The position numbers were made by a program, and so were the translations under genes. A stretch of 18,566 nucleotides of DNA, from NCBI GenBank assembly GCA_964515555.1, contig CAZEVY010000108.1, positions 1 through 18,566 of the forward strand. Reading direction: 5' to 3'. Each line of letters starts with the position of its first letter. The first letter of the stretch is position 1. The DNA comes from CAZEVY01 sp964515555. GTDB lineage: Bacteria; Acidobacteriota; Terriglobia; Bryobacterales; Bryobacteraceae. The notes under the pieces were generated by a model, which saw nothing but the letters and a program-made list of their open reading frames with translations, did no database searches and had not been told where the DNA came from. Positions 5,829-13,205 of the stretch are shown here, piece after piece.

Positions 5829-6014
5829 ATGAAGAAGCTGCTGAGCCTCGCGCTTGGCCTGTCGCTGACGATCGGCTCCGGCGCGGTCGTTTTCGCCCAG
5901 GACCCGCCTAAGCAGGAAGAGGGCAAGGGCAAGGGTAAGGGCAAAGGTAAGGGCAAGGGCACCAAGGGCGAGGGCAAGGAAGAGAAGAAGGAAGAGAAGA
6001 AGCCCGGCCGTTAG
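5829..6014 (+). CDS. Small exported Lys/Gly-repeat protein
   Basis: The 61-residue product starts with a clear Sec signal peptide (MKKLLSLALGLSLTIGSGAV, cleavage likely after VFAQ). The mature part is only about 37 residues: DPPKQEE, six Gly-Lys dipeptides, then TKGEGKEEKKEEKKPGR. It is extremely hydrophilic, with a strongly basic repeat followed by mixed Lys/Glu. No catalytic domain is possible. It has a strong ribosome-binding site (AAAGGAG), its own promoter and a hairpin terminator directly after, so it looks like a genuinely expressed single gene. Plausible roles are binding to anionic polymers or the cell envelope, but the family is not recognised and no function is assigned. Confidence 0.8.
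   Translation: MKKLLSLALGLSLTIGSGAVVFAQDPPKQEEGKGKGKGKGKGKGTKGEGKEEKKEEKKPGR
5922..5957 (+). repeat. Six tandem 6-base units encoding Gly-Lys
   Basis: Units are GGCAAG, GGCAAG, GGTAAG, GGCAAA, GGTAAG, GGCAAG. Codon variation between units argues for selection on the dipeptide rather than very recent slippage. The tract could still vary in length between strains without changing frame. Confidence 0.85.
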
Positions 6015-6033
6015 TCCCACTTCCGCCGTAATC

Positions 6034-6057
6034 GAGGGAGCGGCACTCCGCTCCCTC
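6034..6057 (+). terminator. Hairpin terminator after the Lys/Gly-repeat gene
   Basis: GAGGGAGCGG (6034-6043) pairs perfectly with CCGCTCCCTC (6048-6057) around a 4-base loop (CACT). It lies 20 bases after the stop and just before the sulfatase promoter. There is no T tract, so strength is uncertain. Confidence 0.7.
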
Positions 6058-6065
6058 CCGTGTGA

Positions 6066-6071
6066 CATAAT
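6066..6071 (+). promoter_or_regulatory. -10 box of the sulfatase operon
   Basis: CATAAT preceded by TGA (an extended -10, TGACATAAT), ending six bases before ATG 6078. With the transcript starting at or next to the ATG, the message would be leaderless; no ribosome-binding site is present. Confidence 0.55.
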
Positions 6072-6077
6072 CGCGCC

Positions 6078-7448
6078 ATGCCGAGCCGCCGACAATTCCT
6101 CGCGGCCGGAAGCGTCGCATTCCCCGCCCTGGCGCAGGCCCGTCCCCGCAACATTCTCGTCCTGATCGCCGACGACCTGGGCCTCCACACCGGCGCTTAC
6201 GGCGATCCCAACGCGCGCACTCCGAACCTCGACCGCCTCGCCGCCGACGGCGTGCGCTTCACCAACGCCTTCTCCACCACAGCCTCGTGCAGCCCGAGCC
6301 GATCGGTGATGCTCTCCGGTCTGCACACGCACGCCAACGGACAGTACGGCCTCGCGCACGCGGCGCACAATCAAAGCTACCTTCCGTCGATCCGCCCGCT
6401 ACCCGAGCTGCTGCGCGGCGCCGGCTATCGCACCGGAATCATCGGCAAGCTGCACGTGAATCCGCTGAGCGCGTTCCCGTGGGACCTCAAATCCGAAGGC
6501 GGCAACCGCGACGTGGCGTCGATGGCGTCCCGGGCGCGGCAGTTCATCGCCGGCGCCGGCGATCGCCCCTGGTATCTCCACGTCGGCTACGCCGATCCCC
6601 ACCGTGACGCCACCGGCTTCGCCAATCGCGAATACCCCGGCGTCACGCGCACGCCCTTCGACCCGGCCAAGCTGCGTCTTCCCGGCTTTCTCCCCGACAA
6701 CCCCGCGGTGCGGGCCGACGTGGCCGACTACTACGAGTCCGCCAACCGGCTCGATCAGGGCATCGGCATGATGATGGAGGTGCTGCGCGCTTCCGGTCAG
6801 CTCGACAACACGCTGGTCGTCTTTCTCAGCGACAACGGCATGCCGTTTCCCAACGCCAAGACCAACTGCTACGAAGCGTCGCTGCACCTGCCGCTCATCG
6901 TGCGGTCGCCCGCGGGTCCGCGCGGCCGCGTCAACAACGCCATGGTGAGCTGGGCCGATCTCACGCCGGCGCTGCTCGACTGGGCGGGCGCCAGGCCGCC
7001 CGAGTATCCCCTGCACGGGCGCAGCTTCCTGCCCGTGCTCGGCGAGGAGAGTCCCGCCGGGTGGGACGAAGTGTTCTTCTCCCACACCTTCCACGAAATC
7101 ACCATGTACTACCCGATGCGCGGCGTGCGCACGCGGCGATTCCGGTACATCAACAATCTTTTCCCCGAGCTCGAATATCCGCATGCAAGCGACCTGTGGA
7201 ATTCGAAGACCTGGCAGAGCGTGCTCGCCGAGGGTCCGAAGGCGATGCTCGGCAAGCGGCCCGTCGGCGCTTATCTGCGCCGTCCCGCCGAGGAGCTCTA
7301 CGACGTCGAAGCCGATCCCGGCGAGGTGGTGAACCTGGCGGACTCACCGAAACATAAAGACACGCTCCTGTCGTTGCGCGCCAGGGTGCTCGACTGGCGC
7401 AAACGCACGGGCGACCCCTGGATGATCCTCGAAAGGTCCAAACGATGA
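6078..7448 (+). CDS. Tat-exported sulfatase, Cys type
   Basis: Sulfatases hydrolyse sulfate esters or sulfamates using a formylglycine made from cysteine. The 456-residue protein opens with a twin-arginine signal (SRRQFLAAG, residues 3-11). The metal-binding LVLIADDLG follows (Asp32-Asp33). The activation motif is CSPSR (Cys71-Arg75), matching C-x-P-x-R, so a formylglycine-generating enzyme is needed and none is seen here. Further family blocks are VVFLSDNGMPF, a substrate-side LPLIVRSPAGPRG and the C-terminal ELYDVEADPGEVVNLAD. The HEITMYYPMRGVRTRRFRYI block recalls heparan N-sulfatase (sulfamidase) relatives, so an S-N or S-O bond in a polysaccharide is plausible. Its stop overlaps the esterase start by 4 bases (ATGA), making it the first gene of a three-gene operon. 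Confidence 0.95.
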   Translation: MPSRRQFLAAGSVAFPALAQARPRNILVLIADDLGLHTGAYGDPNARTPNLDRLAADGVRFTNAFSTTASCSPSRSVMLSGLHTHANGQYGLAHAAHNQSYLPSIRPLPELLRGAGYRTGIIGKLHVNPLSAFPWDLKSEGGNRDVASMASRARQFIAGAGDRPWYLHVGYADPHRDATGFANREYPGVTRTPFDPAKLRLPGFLPDNPAVRADVADYYESANRLDQGIGMMMEVLRASGQLDNTLVVFLSDNGMPFPNAKTNCYEASLHLPLIVRSPAGPRGRVNNAMVSWADLTPALLDWAGARPPEYPLHGRSFLPVLGEESPAGWDEVFFSHTFHEITMYYPMRGVRTRRFRYINNLFPELEYPHASDLWNSKTWQSVLAEGPKAMLGKRPVGAYLRRPAEELYDVEADPGEVVNLADSPKHKDTLLSLRARVLDWRKRTGDPWMILERSKR

Positions 7449-8350
7449 CACTACGGTGGGGCCGCGCTCCAGCGCGGCGCTCGACCCTCCAGGGTCGCGC
7501 CTTGTTCCTGGTGCCTGCGCTCGTCCTGGCGCAGCGCGTCGACCCGCCCTTCTCCCTCCCCGACGGCGTCGAGATGAAGACCGATCTCGTCTACGCGCGC
7601 CACGGCGACCGCGAGCTGAAGCTCGACCTGTTCCTGCCGAAGTCGGGCGCCGGACCGTTCCCCGCGGTCGTATACCTGCACGGCGGCGGCTGGAGCGGCG
7701 GCAATCGCAACCAGTTTCATCGCCAGGCCGCGCACATGGCGGCGAAGGGCGTGGCCGGGGCTTGCGTCGAGTATCGCCTCAGCGGCGAGGCGAAGTGGCC
7801 CGCGGCCATCGACGACGCGCGCACCGCCGTGCGATGGGTTCGCGCCAGCGCCGCGAAGTACCGCATCGATCCGGAGCGCATCGGCGCCTCAGGCGGATCG
7901 GCGGGCGGCCACCTGGCGGCTTATCTTGCCACGACCGACAGCATACGGGACTTCGAAGTGAGGGCCTCTAGTCGTGTACGCGCCGTCGCTGCCTTCAACC
8001 CGGTCCTCGACCTGCCGGCCCTCGCCCCCGCCGCCGCCGGCAGCGCGAATAACGCCATCTTCAACTTCCTCGGCGCGGCCTACGCCGATAACCCCAAGCT
8101 CTGGGCCGATGCCTCACCGATCACCCATGTCAGCCGCCGCTCGGCGCCCATGCTGATTTTGCACGGCACCGACGACAAGACCGTCCCGTATCGACAGGCA
8201 CTCGACATGGTCAACAAGCTCAAGGAGGCGCGTGTCAAGGCCGAGCTGTTCACCGCCGAGGGCGCGCCGCACGGCTTCTTCAACCGGTCGCCGTGGTTCG
8301 AGAAGACGGTCGCCGCCATGGAGGAGTTTTTTCTGAGGACCCTGAAATGA
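7445..8350 (+). CDS. Exported alpha/beta-hydrolase (carboxylesterase type)
   Basis: The 301-residue enzyme has the oxyanion-hole motif HGGGW (79-83), the nucleophile elbow GGSAG (Ser152), an acid in HGTDDKTVPY (Asp244) and the histidine in GAPHGFF (His276). This is a complete triad of the esterase/lipase or BD-FAE-like branch. Substrate is probably an acyl ester on a sugar or small molecule. A hydrophobic signal core (ALFLVPALVLAQ, about 19-30) suggests export. The first 18 residues (TLRWGRAPARRSTLQG) are not typical: they are encoded by a REP-like double hairpin. ATG 7445 is favoured by the ATGA overlap with the sulfatase; TTG 7502, just after the repeat, is an alternative. The gene is coupled to the amidase downstream by another ATGA. 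Confidence 0.93.
   Translation: MTLRWGRAPARRSTLQGRALFLVPALVLAQRVDPPFSLPDGVEMKTDLVYARHGDRELKLDLFLPKSGAGPFPAVVYLHGGGWSGGNRNQFHRQAAHMAAKGVAGACVEYRLSGEAKWPAAIDDARTAVRWVRASAAKYRIDPERIGASGGSAGGHLAAYLATTDSIRDFEVRASSRVRAVAAFNPVLDLPALAPAAAGSANNAIFNFLGAAYADNPKLWADASPITHVSRRSAPMLILHGTDDKTVPYRQALDMVNKLKEARVKAELFTAEGAPHGFFNRSPWFEKTVAAMEEFFLRTLK
7455..7497 (+). repeat. REP-like double hairpin inside the esterase N-terminus
   Basis: After GGTGGGG come two perfect stem-loops, each with loop CC: GCCGCGCT / AGCGCGGC (7461-7468, 7471-7478) and CGACCCT / AGGGTCG (7482-7488, 7491-7497). The first 16 bases (7455-7470) match 18551-18566 at 15 of 16 positions, showing a dispersed element. It is read in frame as codons 4-18 of the esterase. 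Confidence 0.75.
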
Positions 8351-9864
8351 ACCGTCGCGAATTTCTTTGGACCGCCGCGGCCTCGGCCGTGCCTTCGTGG
8401 GCCGCGCCCGCCGACGATCTCGCTTTCGCCAGCGCCGTCGCCGCCGCCGAAGCCATCCGGAAAAAGAAAGTCTCCGCCGTCGAGCTGACGAAGTCGTGCT
8501 TCGGACGCATCGCGCGTCTCAATCCGAAGATCAACGCCGTAATCATCCAGCTCGAAACCGAGGCCCTTGCCCGTGCGCGCGAGGCCGACGCCGCCCTCGC
8601 GCAGGGCAAGCCCCGGGGCCCGCTGCACGGCGTCCCCATCACCATTAAGGAGAGCTTCGCCGTCACCGGCACGCCGGCCACCTGGGGCATCCCCGCTCTC
8701 AAGAACGACCGCGCGAAAGGGAACGCCATCGCCGTCGAGCGCCTGTTGCGCGCGGGCGCCATCGTCGCCGGCAAGACCAACGTCCCGTTCATGCTGTTGG
8801 ACTGGCAGAGCTACAACGCCATCTACGGCGTCACCAACAATCCCTGGGACGTCACCCGTTCGCCCGGCGGCTCCACCGGCGGCGGCGCGGCGGCGCTGGC
8901 CGCGGGACTCGGGTATCTCGCGCTCGGCTCCGACATCGGCGGATCGGTGCGCGTGCCGGCGCACTTCTGCGGCGTCTACGGTCACAAGCCGACCATCAAC
9001 CTGGTGCCGACCGGCGGGGAGCGCCCGGGAGCGCAGCCGCCGTTCGGAAGCGCATTCGCGGACCTGCCGGTCGCCGGACCCCTGGCGCGCTCGGCCGGCG
9101 ATCTGCGTGTCGCGCTCGAAGTCATGGGCGGACCCGCGGGTGAGGATGCCGTCGCGATGCACTGGAAGATTCCCGCGCCGCGCCACGCGCGGCTGCGCGA
9201 CTTTCGCGTCGGCTACGTGATCGACGACGCCTACTCGAAGGTCGCCGGCGACACGCTGCCGGCCCTCGAGTCGGTGATTCGCGGGCTGGAGAAGGCGGGC
9301 GCGAAGCTCGACCGCGGCTGGCCCGCGGACTTCGATCCCTCCAAGTCGCTGGGCGACTACCTGTATCTGCTCGCGTCGCAGGTCAGCGAACCGCCCGCGC
9401 GCGAGGCTTTGCCCGCCATGCGCGCCGCCTACGAGAAGAATCCGTTCGATCCGTTCCTGGCCGCCGCCGTCGAGCCGCACTCCCGGTGGCGCACCGCGAC
9501 GGCCGCGCGGCTTCGCGCCCGCGCCGCCTGGCAGCGATACTTCGAGTCGCACGACGTCTTCCTGATGCCGGCCGGCATGTCGGCGGCGTATCCCCACGAC
9601 CACTCCGGCACGTCGGTCGACAACACGCGTACTATTCCGACGCCCGAAGGCCGCCGCCCCTACATCGAGTTCATTCACTGGCAGGCGATCGCGTCGCTCA
9701 CCGGCCTCCCGGCGACCGTGGCCCCGGCGGGCAAGTCGGCCGGTGGACTCCCGGTCGGCATTCAGATCATGGGGCCGTACCTGGAAGACGCGACGCCGAT
9801 CCGTTTCGCGGAGCTGCTGAAGGATGTCGCGGGCGGATTCACGCCGCCGCCGGGGTTCGCATAG
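8347..9864 (+). CDS. Exported amidase (amidase-signature family)
   Basis: Amidase-signature enzymes hydrolyse amide bonds with a Ser-cisSer-Lys triad. The 505-residue protein carries a twin-arginine-like signal (MNRREFLWTAAASAVPSWA). Lys101 lies in PITIKESFA, Ser176 in SPGGSTGGGAAALAAG and Ser200 in GSDIGGSVRVPAHFCGVYG; the 24-residue spacing between the serines equals that of characterised members. The usual second Ser of GGSSGG is Thr here, which is tolerated in the family. It is not GatA-like in context: there are no gatB or gatC genes, and it is exported. ATG 8347 is set by the ATGA overlap with the esterase stop. The substrate may be an amide product released by the two upstream enzymes, but this is inference. 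Confidence 0.94.
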   Translation: MNRREFLWTAAASAVPSWAAPADDLAFASAVAAAEAIRKKKVSAVELTKSCFGRIARLNPKINAVIIQLETEALARAREADAALAQGKPRGPLHGVPITIKESFAVTGTPATWGIPALKNDRAKGNAIAVERLLRAGAIVAGKTNVPFMLLDWQSYNAIYGVTNNPWDVTRSPGGSTGGGAAALAAGLGYLALGSDIGGSVRVPAHFCGVYGHKPTINLVPTGGERPGAQPPFGSAFADLPVAGPLARSAGDLRVALEVMGGPAGEDAVAMHWKIPAPRHARLRDFRVGYVIDDAYSKVAGDTLPALESVIRGLEKAGAKLDRGWPADFDPSKSLGDYLYLLASQVSEPPAREALPAMRAAYEKNPFDPFLAAAVEPHSRWRTATAARLRARAAWQRYFESHDVFLMPAGMSAAYPHDHSGTSVDNTRTIPTPEGRRPYIEFIHWQAIASLTGLPATVAPAGKSAGGLPVGIQIMGPYLEDATPIRFAELLKDVAGGFTPPPGFA

Positions 9865-9866
9865 GC

Positions 9867-9872
9867 GATAAT
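9867..9872 (+). promoter_or_regulatory. -10 box of the Uma2 gene
   Basis: GATAAT eight bases before ATG 9881 (five before an in-frame TTG at 9878). The same hexamer precedes the tRNA gene at 12019-12094. No ribosome-binding site is visible. Confidence 0.5.
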
Positions 9873-9880
9873 CGAACTTG

Positions 9881-10459
9881 ATGGCATCGCAGCCCACGAG
9901 CTTCGTCACTCCGGAGCAATACCTGGAGTTCGAGCGCGCCGCCGACACCAAGCACGAGTACGTCTTCGGTGAGATTGTCGACATGGCGGGTGGGTCGGCC
10001 ATGCATAATTTTTTGGGAATCAATACCAGCACGGCGCTGAATATCAGGCTGGATAGCCGCAAGTGCAAGGTCTTCGGCTCCGACCTGCGTGTTTGCGTTA
10101 GCTGGTGCGACCTGATTACCTACCCAGACGTCTTCGTAGTGTGCGGCCCCCTTCAGTTCGTCGACCAGAGAACCGACACCGTCACGAATCCAATCTTCAT
10201 TGTCGAAGTTCCCTCCCCGTCCACCAAATCTTACGACCGTGGAGAAAAGAGTCGGCTCTATCGGACACTCCCGTCGCTCGCCGAATACCTGCTGGTCGAC
10301 CAGACCCCCGTCGATGTCGAGCACTGGCGCAAGCTTCCGAACGGCAACTGGGAACTGGCGACCATCCGCGATCGCTCCGCCGTCATCCACCTGGAGTCGC
10401 TCGGCTGCGATCTTCCCGTCGAAGAAATCTACCGCAACGCCGACACGCTCGGCGAGTGA
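9881..10459 (+). CDS. Uma2-family (DUF820) restriction-endonuclease-like protein
   Basis: The 192-residue protein has the family layout: SFVTPEQYLEFERAADTKHE at the N-terminus, then YVFGEIVDMAG, a DLRVCV strand, YPDVFVVCG, FIVEVPSPSTKSYDRGEKSR and LYRTLPSLAEYLLVDQ. The Asp of YPDV, Glu of VEV and the following Lys in the KSYDRGEK region fit a PD-(D/E)XK nuclease core. Uma2 proteins are abundant in Acidobacteriota and Cyanobacteria; their targets are mostly unknown, and they usually lack a partner methylase, as here. It converges on the metallophosphoesterase with only one base between stops. The start could be TTG 9878. Codon use and composition are slightly less GC-rich than neighbouring genes, which fits mobility of this family. 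Confidence 0.9.
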   Translation: MASQPTSFVTPEQYLEFERAADTKHEYVFGEIVDMAGGSAMHNFLGINTSTALNIRLDSRKCKVFGSDLRVCVSWCDLITYPDVFVVCGPLQFVDQRTDTVTNPIFIVEVPSPSTKSYDRGEKSRLYRTLPSLAEYLLVDQTPVDVEHWRKLPNGNWELATIRDRSAVIHLESLGCDLPVEEIYRNADTLGE

Positions 10460-10460
10460 A

Positions 10461-11303
10461 TCACACCAGCTCGACCAGCGTCACCTCCGGACGGCAATTG
10501 ATCCGAACTCCGTGCAGATTTCCGACCCCGCGCGTCACCTCGATCCAGCGGTCGCCCCAGCGCTTCAGCCCCTCGACGTAGCGGAGGTCGCGAACCGGCG
10601 CGAACGGCCGCCCGCCCCCCGGCAGCACCAGTTGCCCGCCGTGCGTGTGACCGCTCAGCATCAGCCGCCAAGGGTACGCCGCGAGCATGTCCTTGGTGTC
10701 GGGATTGTGCGCCATCACCACCGTCGGCGCCGACGGGTCGACGCCCGCGAAAGCCGAGCTCGCATCGACTTCGTTCGACCACAGGTCGCCGACGCCGGCG
10801 AGCCACACGCGCCGCCCAGCCGCTTCGACCACCGCCGAGGCGTTGTGAAGCACGCGAAGTCCGGCGGCCTCCACCATCGCGCGCACCTGCGCGTGGGTCG
10901 CGAAACCCAGCCGCGCGCCGGCCCACGATCCGCCGTCGTGGTTGCCCATCGTCGCGTAGCATGGCGCCGACGCGGCGAGGCGTCGTAGAAGCGCGGCGTA
11001 GCTGCGATGATCGAAATCGTAGCGCGTGGTGACGAAGTCGCCGGTGACGCAGATCAGGTCGGGTGCCAGCGCGAGTCCCCTCGCGATCGCCGTCTCGATG
11101 AGACCCAGCGGCACGGCGAAGGAGTTGTGCAGGTCGGAAAGATGCAACAGCCTGAGCGGACGTCCCCGCACCTCGCCGAAGACCGGCACGCGCCAGCGCC
11201 GGACCTCGAACCATCGCGGTTCGATCGCGAACGGATACGCGCCCGCGGCGGCTGCACCCGCCGCGCCAGCCAGCAACCGGCGCCGCGTGATCACGACGTT
11301 CAT
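10461..11303 (-). CDS. Tat-exported metallophosphoesterase
   Basis: The 280-residue protein belongs to the calcineurin-like phosphoesterases (YkuE/YaeI-like branch). Metal-binding blocks appear in order: LSDLHN (Asp57, His59), VTGDF (Asp89), MGNHDGG (Asn121, His122), MAHNPD (His199) and SGHTHGGQ (His219, His221). All are intact. A twin-arginine signal lies at the N-terminus (TRRRLLAGAAGAAAAGAYPF). Relatives act on lipid-linked or other phosphodiesters at the outer face of the membrane; the actual substrate is unknown. It is divergent from the DUF1080 gene across 35 bases that contain GATATC, with -10-like hexamers in both directions. Confidence 0.94.
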   Translation of the reverse strand: MNVVITRRRLLAGAAGAAAAGAYPFAIEPRWFEVRRWRVPVFGEVRGRPLRLLHLSDLHNSFAVPLGLIETAIARGLALAPDLICVTGDFVTTRYDFDHRSYAALLRRLAASAPCYATMGNHDGGSWAGARLGFATHAQVRAMVEAAGLRVLHNASAVVEAAGRRVWLAGVGDLWSNEVDASSAFAGVDPSAPTVVMAHNPDTKDMLAAYPWRLMLSGHTHGGQLVLPGGGRPFAPVRDLRYVEGLKRWGDRWIEVTRGVGNLHGVRINCRPEVTLVELV

Positions 11304-11338
11304 GGTCGAATGACGGGTGTGATATCGTGTGGATCGTT

Positions 11339-12004
11339 ATGAGGACCGTGACCCTCGCACTCGCGCTCGCTGTCGCCGCCTTCGGGCAGACGCCCGCCGG
11401 CAAGCCGATTCCCTTGTTCAACGGCAAGGACCTCGCCGGCTGGACCCACTACCTCTGGGACGCCGCCGCCAAGGCCGAGGACAAGACCACCCCCGCCTCC
11501 GACGTCTGGCGCGTCGAGGACGGACTCATCAAGTGCGTCGGCAAGCCGACCGGCTACCTGCGCACCGTCGGCGAGTATGAAAACTACCGCCTCGCCGTCG
11601 AGTGGCGATGGCCGGAAGGGACCACGCGCGGCAACAACGGTGTCCTGGTCCATACCACCACGCCCAACGCGCTCGGCCAATGGCCCAAGTCGATCGAGGT
11701 GCAGCTCGCCTTCGGCAACGCCGGCGACTTCTGGGTCATCGGGACAAACCTCACGGTCCCCGACGTCGAGAAGCGGCGTCAGGGCCGGCGTCACCTGAAC
11801 CTGACCGACAATTCCGAGAAGCCCGCCGGCGAGTGGAATCGCATGGAGATTCTCGCAAAGGGCGACGAGATTACCGTGTGGGTCAACGGCGACCTGGTGA
11901 ATCACGCCATCCAGTGCGACGTGTCGCGCGGCGCCATCTCGTTGCAGTCCGAAGGCGCGCCGGTCGAGTTTCGGAGCGTCGTCCTGACCCCGCTTTCCCG
12001 GTAG
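11339..12004 (+). CDS. Secreted DUF1080 (3-keto-disaccharide hydrolase-type) protein
   Basis: The 221-residue protein has a Sec signal (MRTVTLALALAVAAFGQ) and one DUF1080 domain, a concanavalin-like beta-sandwich. Diagnostic segments are IPLFNGKDLAGWTHYLWD, VWRVEDGLIKCVGKPTGYL, EYENYRLAVEWRWPEGTTRG, NNGVLVHT, EVQLAFGNAGDFWVIG, and WNRMEILAKGDEITVWVNGD, ending with ISLQSEGAPVEFRSVVL. Members are secreted sugar-binding or 3-keto-glycoside-cleaving proteins abundant in Planctomycetota and Acidobacteriota. ATG 11339 is preferred; GTG 11327, four codons upstream, is possible. No ribosome-binding site is seen. It ends 14 bases before the tRNA gene, which is on the opposite strand. Confidence 0.92.
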   Translation: MRTVTLALALAVAAFGQTPAGKPIPLFNGKDLAGWTHYLWDAAAKAEDKTTPASDVWRVEDGLIKCVGKPTGYLRTVGEYENYRLAVEWRWPEGTTRGNNGVLVHTTTPNALGQWPKSIEVQLAFGNAGDFWVIGTNLTVPDVEKRRQGRRHLNLTDNSEKPAGEWNRMEILAKGDEITVWVNGDLVNHAIQCDVSRGAISLQSEGAPVEFRSVVLTPLSR

Positions 12005-12018
12005 TCGTTGCGGGGAAG

Positions 12019-12094
12019 TGGTAGGCGCGAGAGGAATCGAACCTCCAACCCTCGGTTCCGAAGACCGATGCTCTGTCCGTTGAGCTACGCGCCC
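12019..12094 (-). tRNA. tRNA-Arg (anticodon TCG)
   Basis: The 76-base cloverleaf is complete. Acceptor GGGCGCG pairs with CGCGCCT (one G-U), D arm is GCTC/GAGC, anticodon stem TCGGT/ACCGA with loop CTTCGGA. The anticodon is TCG, reading CGA arginine codons. T arm is GGAGG/CCTCT with loop TTCGATT, discriminator A73, and the 3' CCA is encoded in the DNA. Confidence 0.96.
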
Positions 12095-12103
12095 GTGAGT
12101 CTC

Positions 12104-12109
12104 ATTATC
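12104..12109 (-). promoter_or_regulatory. -10 box of the tRNA-Arg gene
   Basis: GATAAT on the minus strand, nine bases before the first tRNA base. The -35 region is not obvious. Confidence 0.55.
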
Positions 12110-12141
12110 GCGCAGGCGGAGAGCGCTCCGGAGGCGCCGCC

Positions 12142-12447
12142 TCAGCCCCCGAAGACGCCCAGCAGACGCTTGACGAAGCCCGCGTCCTTGGACCCTATGG
12201 CCTCCACCTCGCCCTTGTCGAACCACATGCCTTCGCAGGCGAAGCACTTGTCCACCTTCACTCCGGCAAACTCGATCTCCTCCAGCCCCATGCCGCACTT
12301 GGGGCACTTCATGTGATGCAGCGCCCTGGCCCGCTCGCGCTCCTCGGCGGCGAGTTGGACCCGCGCCTCCTCCGCCATCTTGCGCTTGCGCTCCGCCTGC
12401 TGGCGTGCGAAATACTCCTGCTCGGCGTCGCTGGGTTTGATTGGCAT
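12142..12447 (-). CDS. zf-TFIIB-type zinc-ribbon protein
   Basis: The 101-residue protein has a charged helical N-terminus (about residues 8-44, EQEYFARQQAERKRKMAEEA and onward), probably a coiled coil. A zinc ribbon follows: CPKC (Cys48, Cys51), GMGLEEIEFAGVKVDKCF, CFAC (Cys68, Cys71), then EGMWFDKGEVEAI. This C-P-K-C...C-x-x-C-x-G-x-W-F-D pattern defines the zf-TFIIB family. The role of these proteins in bacteria is unknown; nucleic-acid or protein binding is likely. Start ATG 12447 has AGGAG at 12451-12455. It is divergent from the CYTH gene. Confidence 0.92.
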   Translation of the reverse strand: MPIKPSDAEQEYFARQQAERKRKMAEEARVQLAAEERERARALHHMKCPKCGMGLEEIEFAGVKVDKCFACEGMWFDKGEVEAIGSKDAGFVKRLLGVFGG

Positions 12448-12486
12448 CCTCTCCTCGGCTCTCGCGATACTATTTCATCGTAGCCC
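12448..12486. promoter_or_regulatory. Divergent promoter region of the zinc-ribbon and CYTH genes
   Basis: The near-symmetrical GATACTATT gives TACTAT on the plus strand (12468-12473) and TAGTAT on the minus strand (12467-12472). Both fit a -10 box for the two divergent genes. No convincing -35 is seen on either side. Confidence 0.4.
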
Positions 12487-13113
12487 ATGGCGAAACACTC
12501 CGAGGTCGAGATCAAGCTCCCCGTCGCCGACCCCGCCGCCATGCGCCGCCTCCTTCGCCGCGCCGGACTCCGCCTCCGTACCCGCCGGACGCTCGAAACC
12601 AACGTCGTCTACGATACCCCGGGCGGCCATCTTCGCGAATCCGGCCTCCTCCTCCGCCTGCGCGGCTACGGCGGCGCGGCCATCCTCACCTTCAAGGGCC
12701 CGCCCCAACCCGGCCGGCACAAGACCCGCGAGGAGCGCGAATGCGCCGTCGCCGACCCGCTCGCCATGGCCGCCATCCTCGAACACCTCGGCTTCCGCCC
12801 CGCCTTCTACTACGAGAAGTTCCGGACCATCTTCGCCCCCGGCCGCTCCCCGAACCACGCCGCGCTCGACGAAACCCCCATCGGCGACTTCCTCGAGCTC
12901 GAGGGCAGTCCCTCCTGGATCGATCGCACCGCGCACCGCCTCGGCTTCGCCCCCTCCGACTACATCACCGCCAGTTACGGCCGTCTATACCTCGACCTCT
13001 GCGGGGATGCCGGAATTCAATCTAACAGGATGGCGTTTCCGAAACAAAACCCTCGTCGCCCTAAGGCGATTTCCGTAGTACGAAGTGACTACAAGGGCCG
13101 AAAACATTCTTAG
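12487..13113 (+). CDS. CYTH-domain protein (class IV adenylate cyclase / thiamine triphosphatase-like)
   Basis: CYTH enzymes bind nucleotide or organic triphosphates in a beta tunnel lined with charged residues. The 208-residue protein has the N-terminal ExExK signature as EVEIK (Glu6, Glu8, Lys10). It continues with TNVVYDTPGGHLRESGLLLR, LTFKGPP, KTREERE, YYEKFRTIF, and the strand DFLELEG, all typical. Activity could be CyaB-type cyclase or triphosphatase; sequence alone does not decide. The last 25 residues or so, after GIQSNRMAF, go beyond where I expect the family to end and are encoded by less GC-rich DNA, suggesting stop-codon loss or altered flank. ATG 12487 has no ribosome-binding site. 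Confidence 0.88.
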   Translation: MAKHSEVEIKLPVADPAAMRRLLRRAGLRLRTRRTLETNVVYDTPGGHLRESGLLLRLRGYGGAAILTFKGPPQPGRHKTREERECAVADPLAMAAILEHLGFRPAFYYEKFRTIFAPGRSPNHAALDETPIGDFLELEGSPSWIDRTAHRLGFAPSDYITASYGRLYLDLCGDAGIQSNRMAFPKQNPRRPKAISVVRSDYKGRKHS

Positions 13114-13127
13114 TACGTTTGTAATTC

Positions 13128-13156
13128 TTGTCGGAATGACACACAAGTGTTACTCT
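13128..13156 (+). promoter_or_regulatory. Promoter of the membrane-anchored unknown
   Basis: TTGTCG (13128-13133), 17 bases, TACTCT (13151-13156). The start would fall near 13163, 43 bases before GTG 13206. The spacer carries the small inverted repeat ACACAAGTGT (13141-13150). Confidence 0.55.
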
Positions 13157-13205
13157 ATCCGTGGAGCTTCCCAAGTTCCGGGGGCTTCGGAGGGACAAGT
13201 AGGAA

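Noticed and set aside
8080..10068. 662-codon minus-strand open frame across the esterase and amidase
   Set aside because: It is a shadow of two genes with full catalytic motifs; its translation is Arg/Gly/Val-rich without domains.
9881..11303. Uma2 nuclease and metallophosphoesterase as a defence pair
   Set aside because: They are convergent rather than co-transcribed, and the phosphoesterase has a Tat signal, so they act in different compartments.
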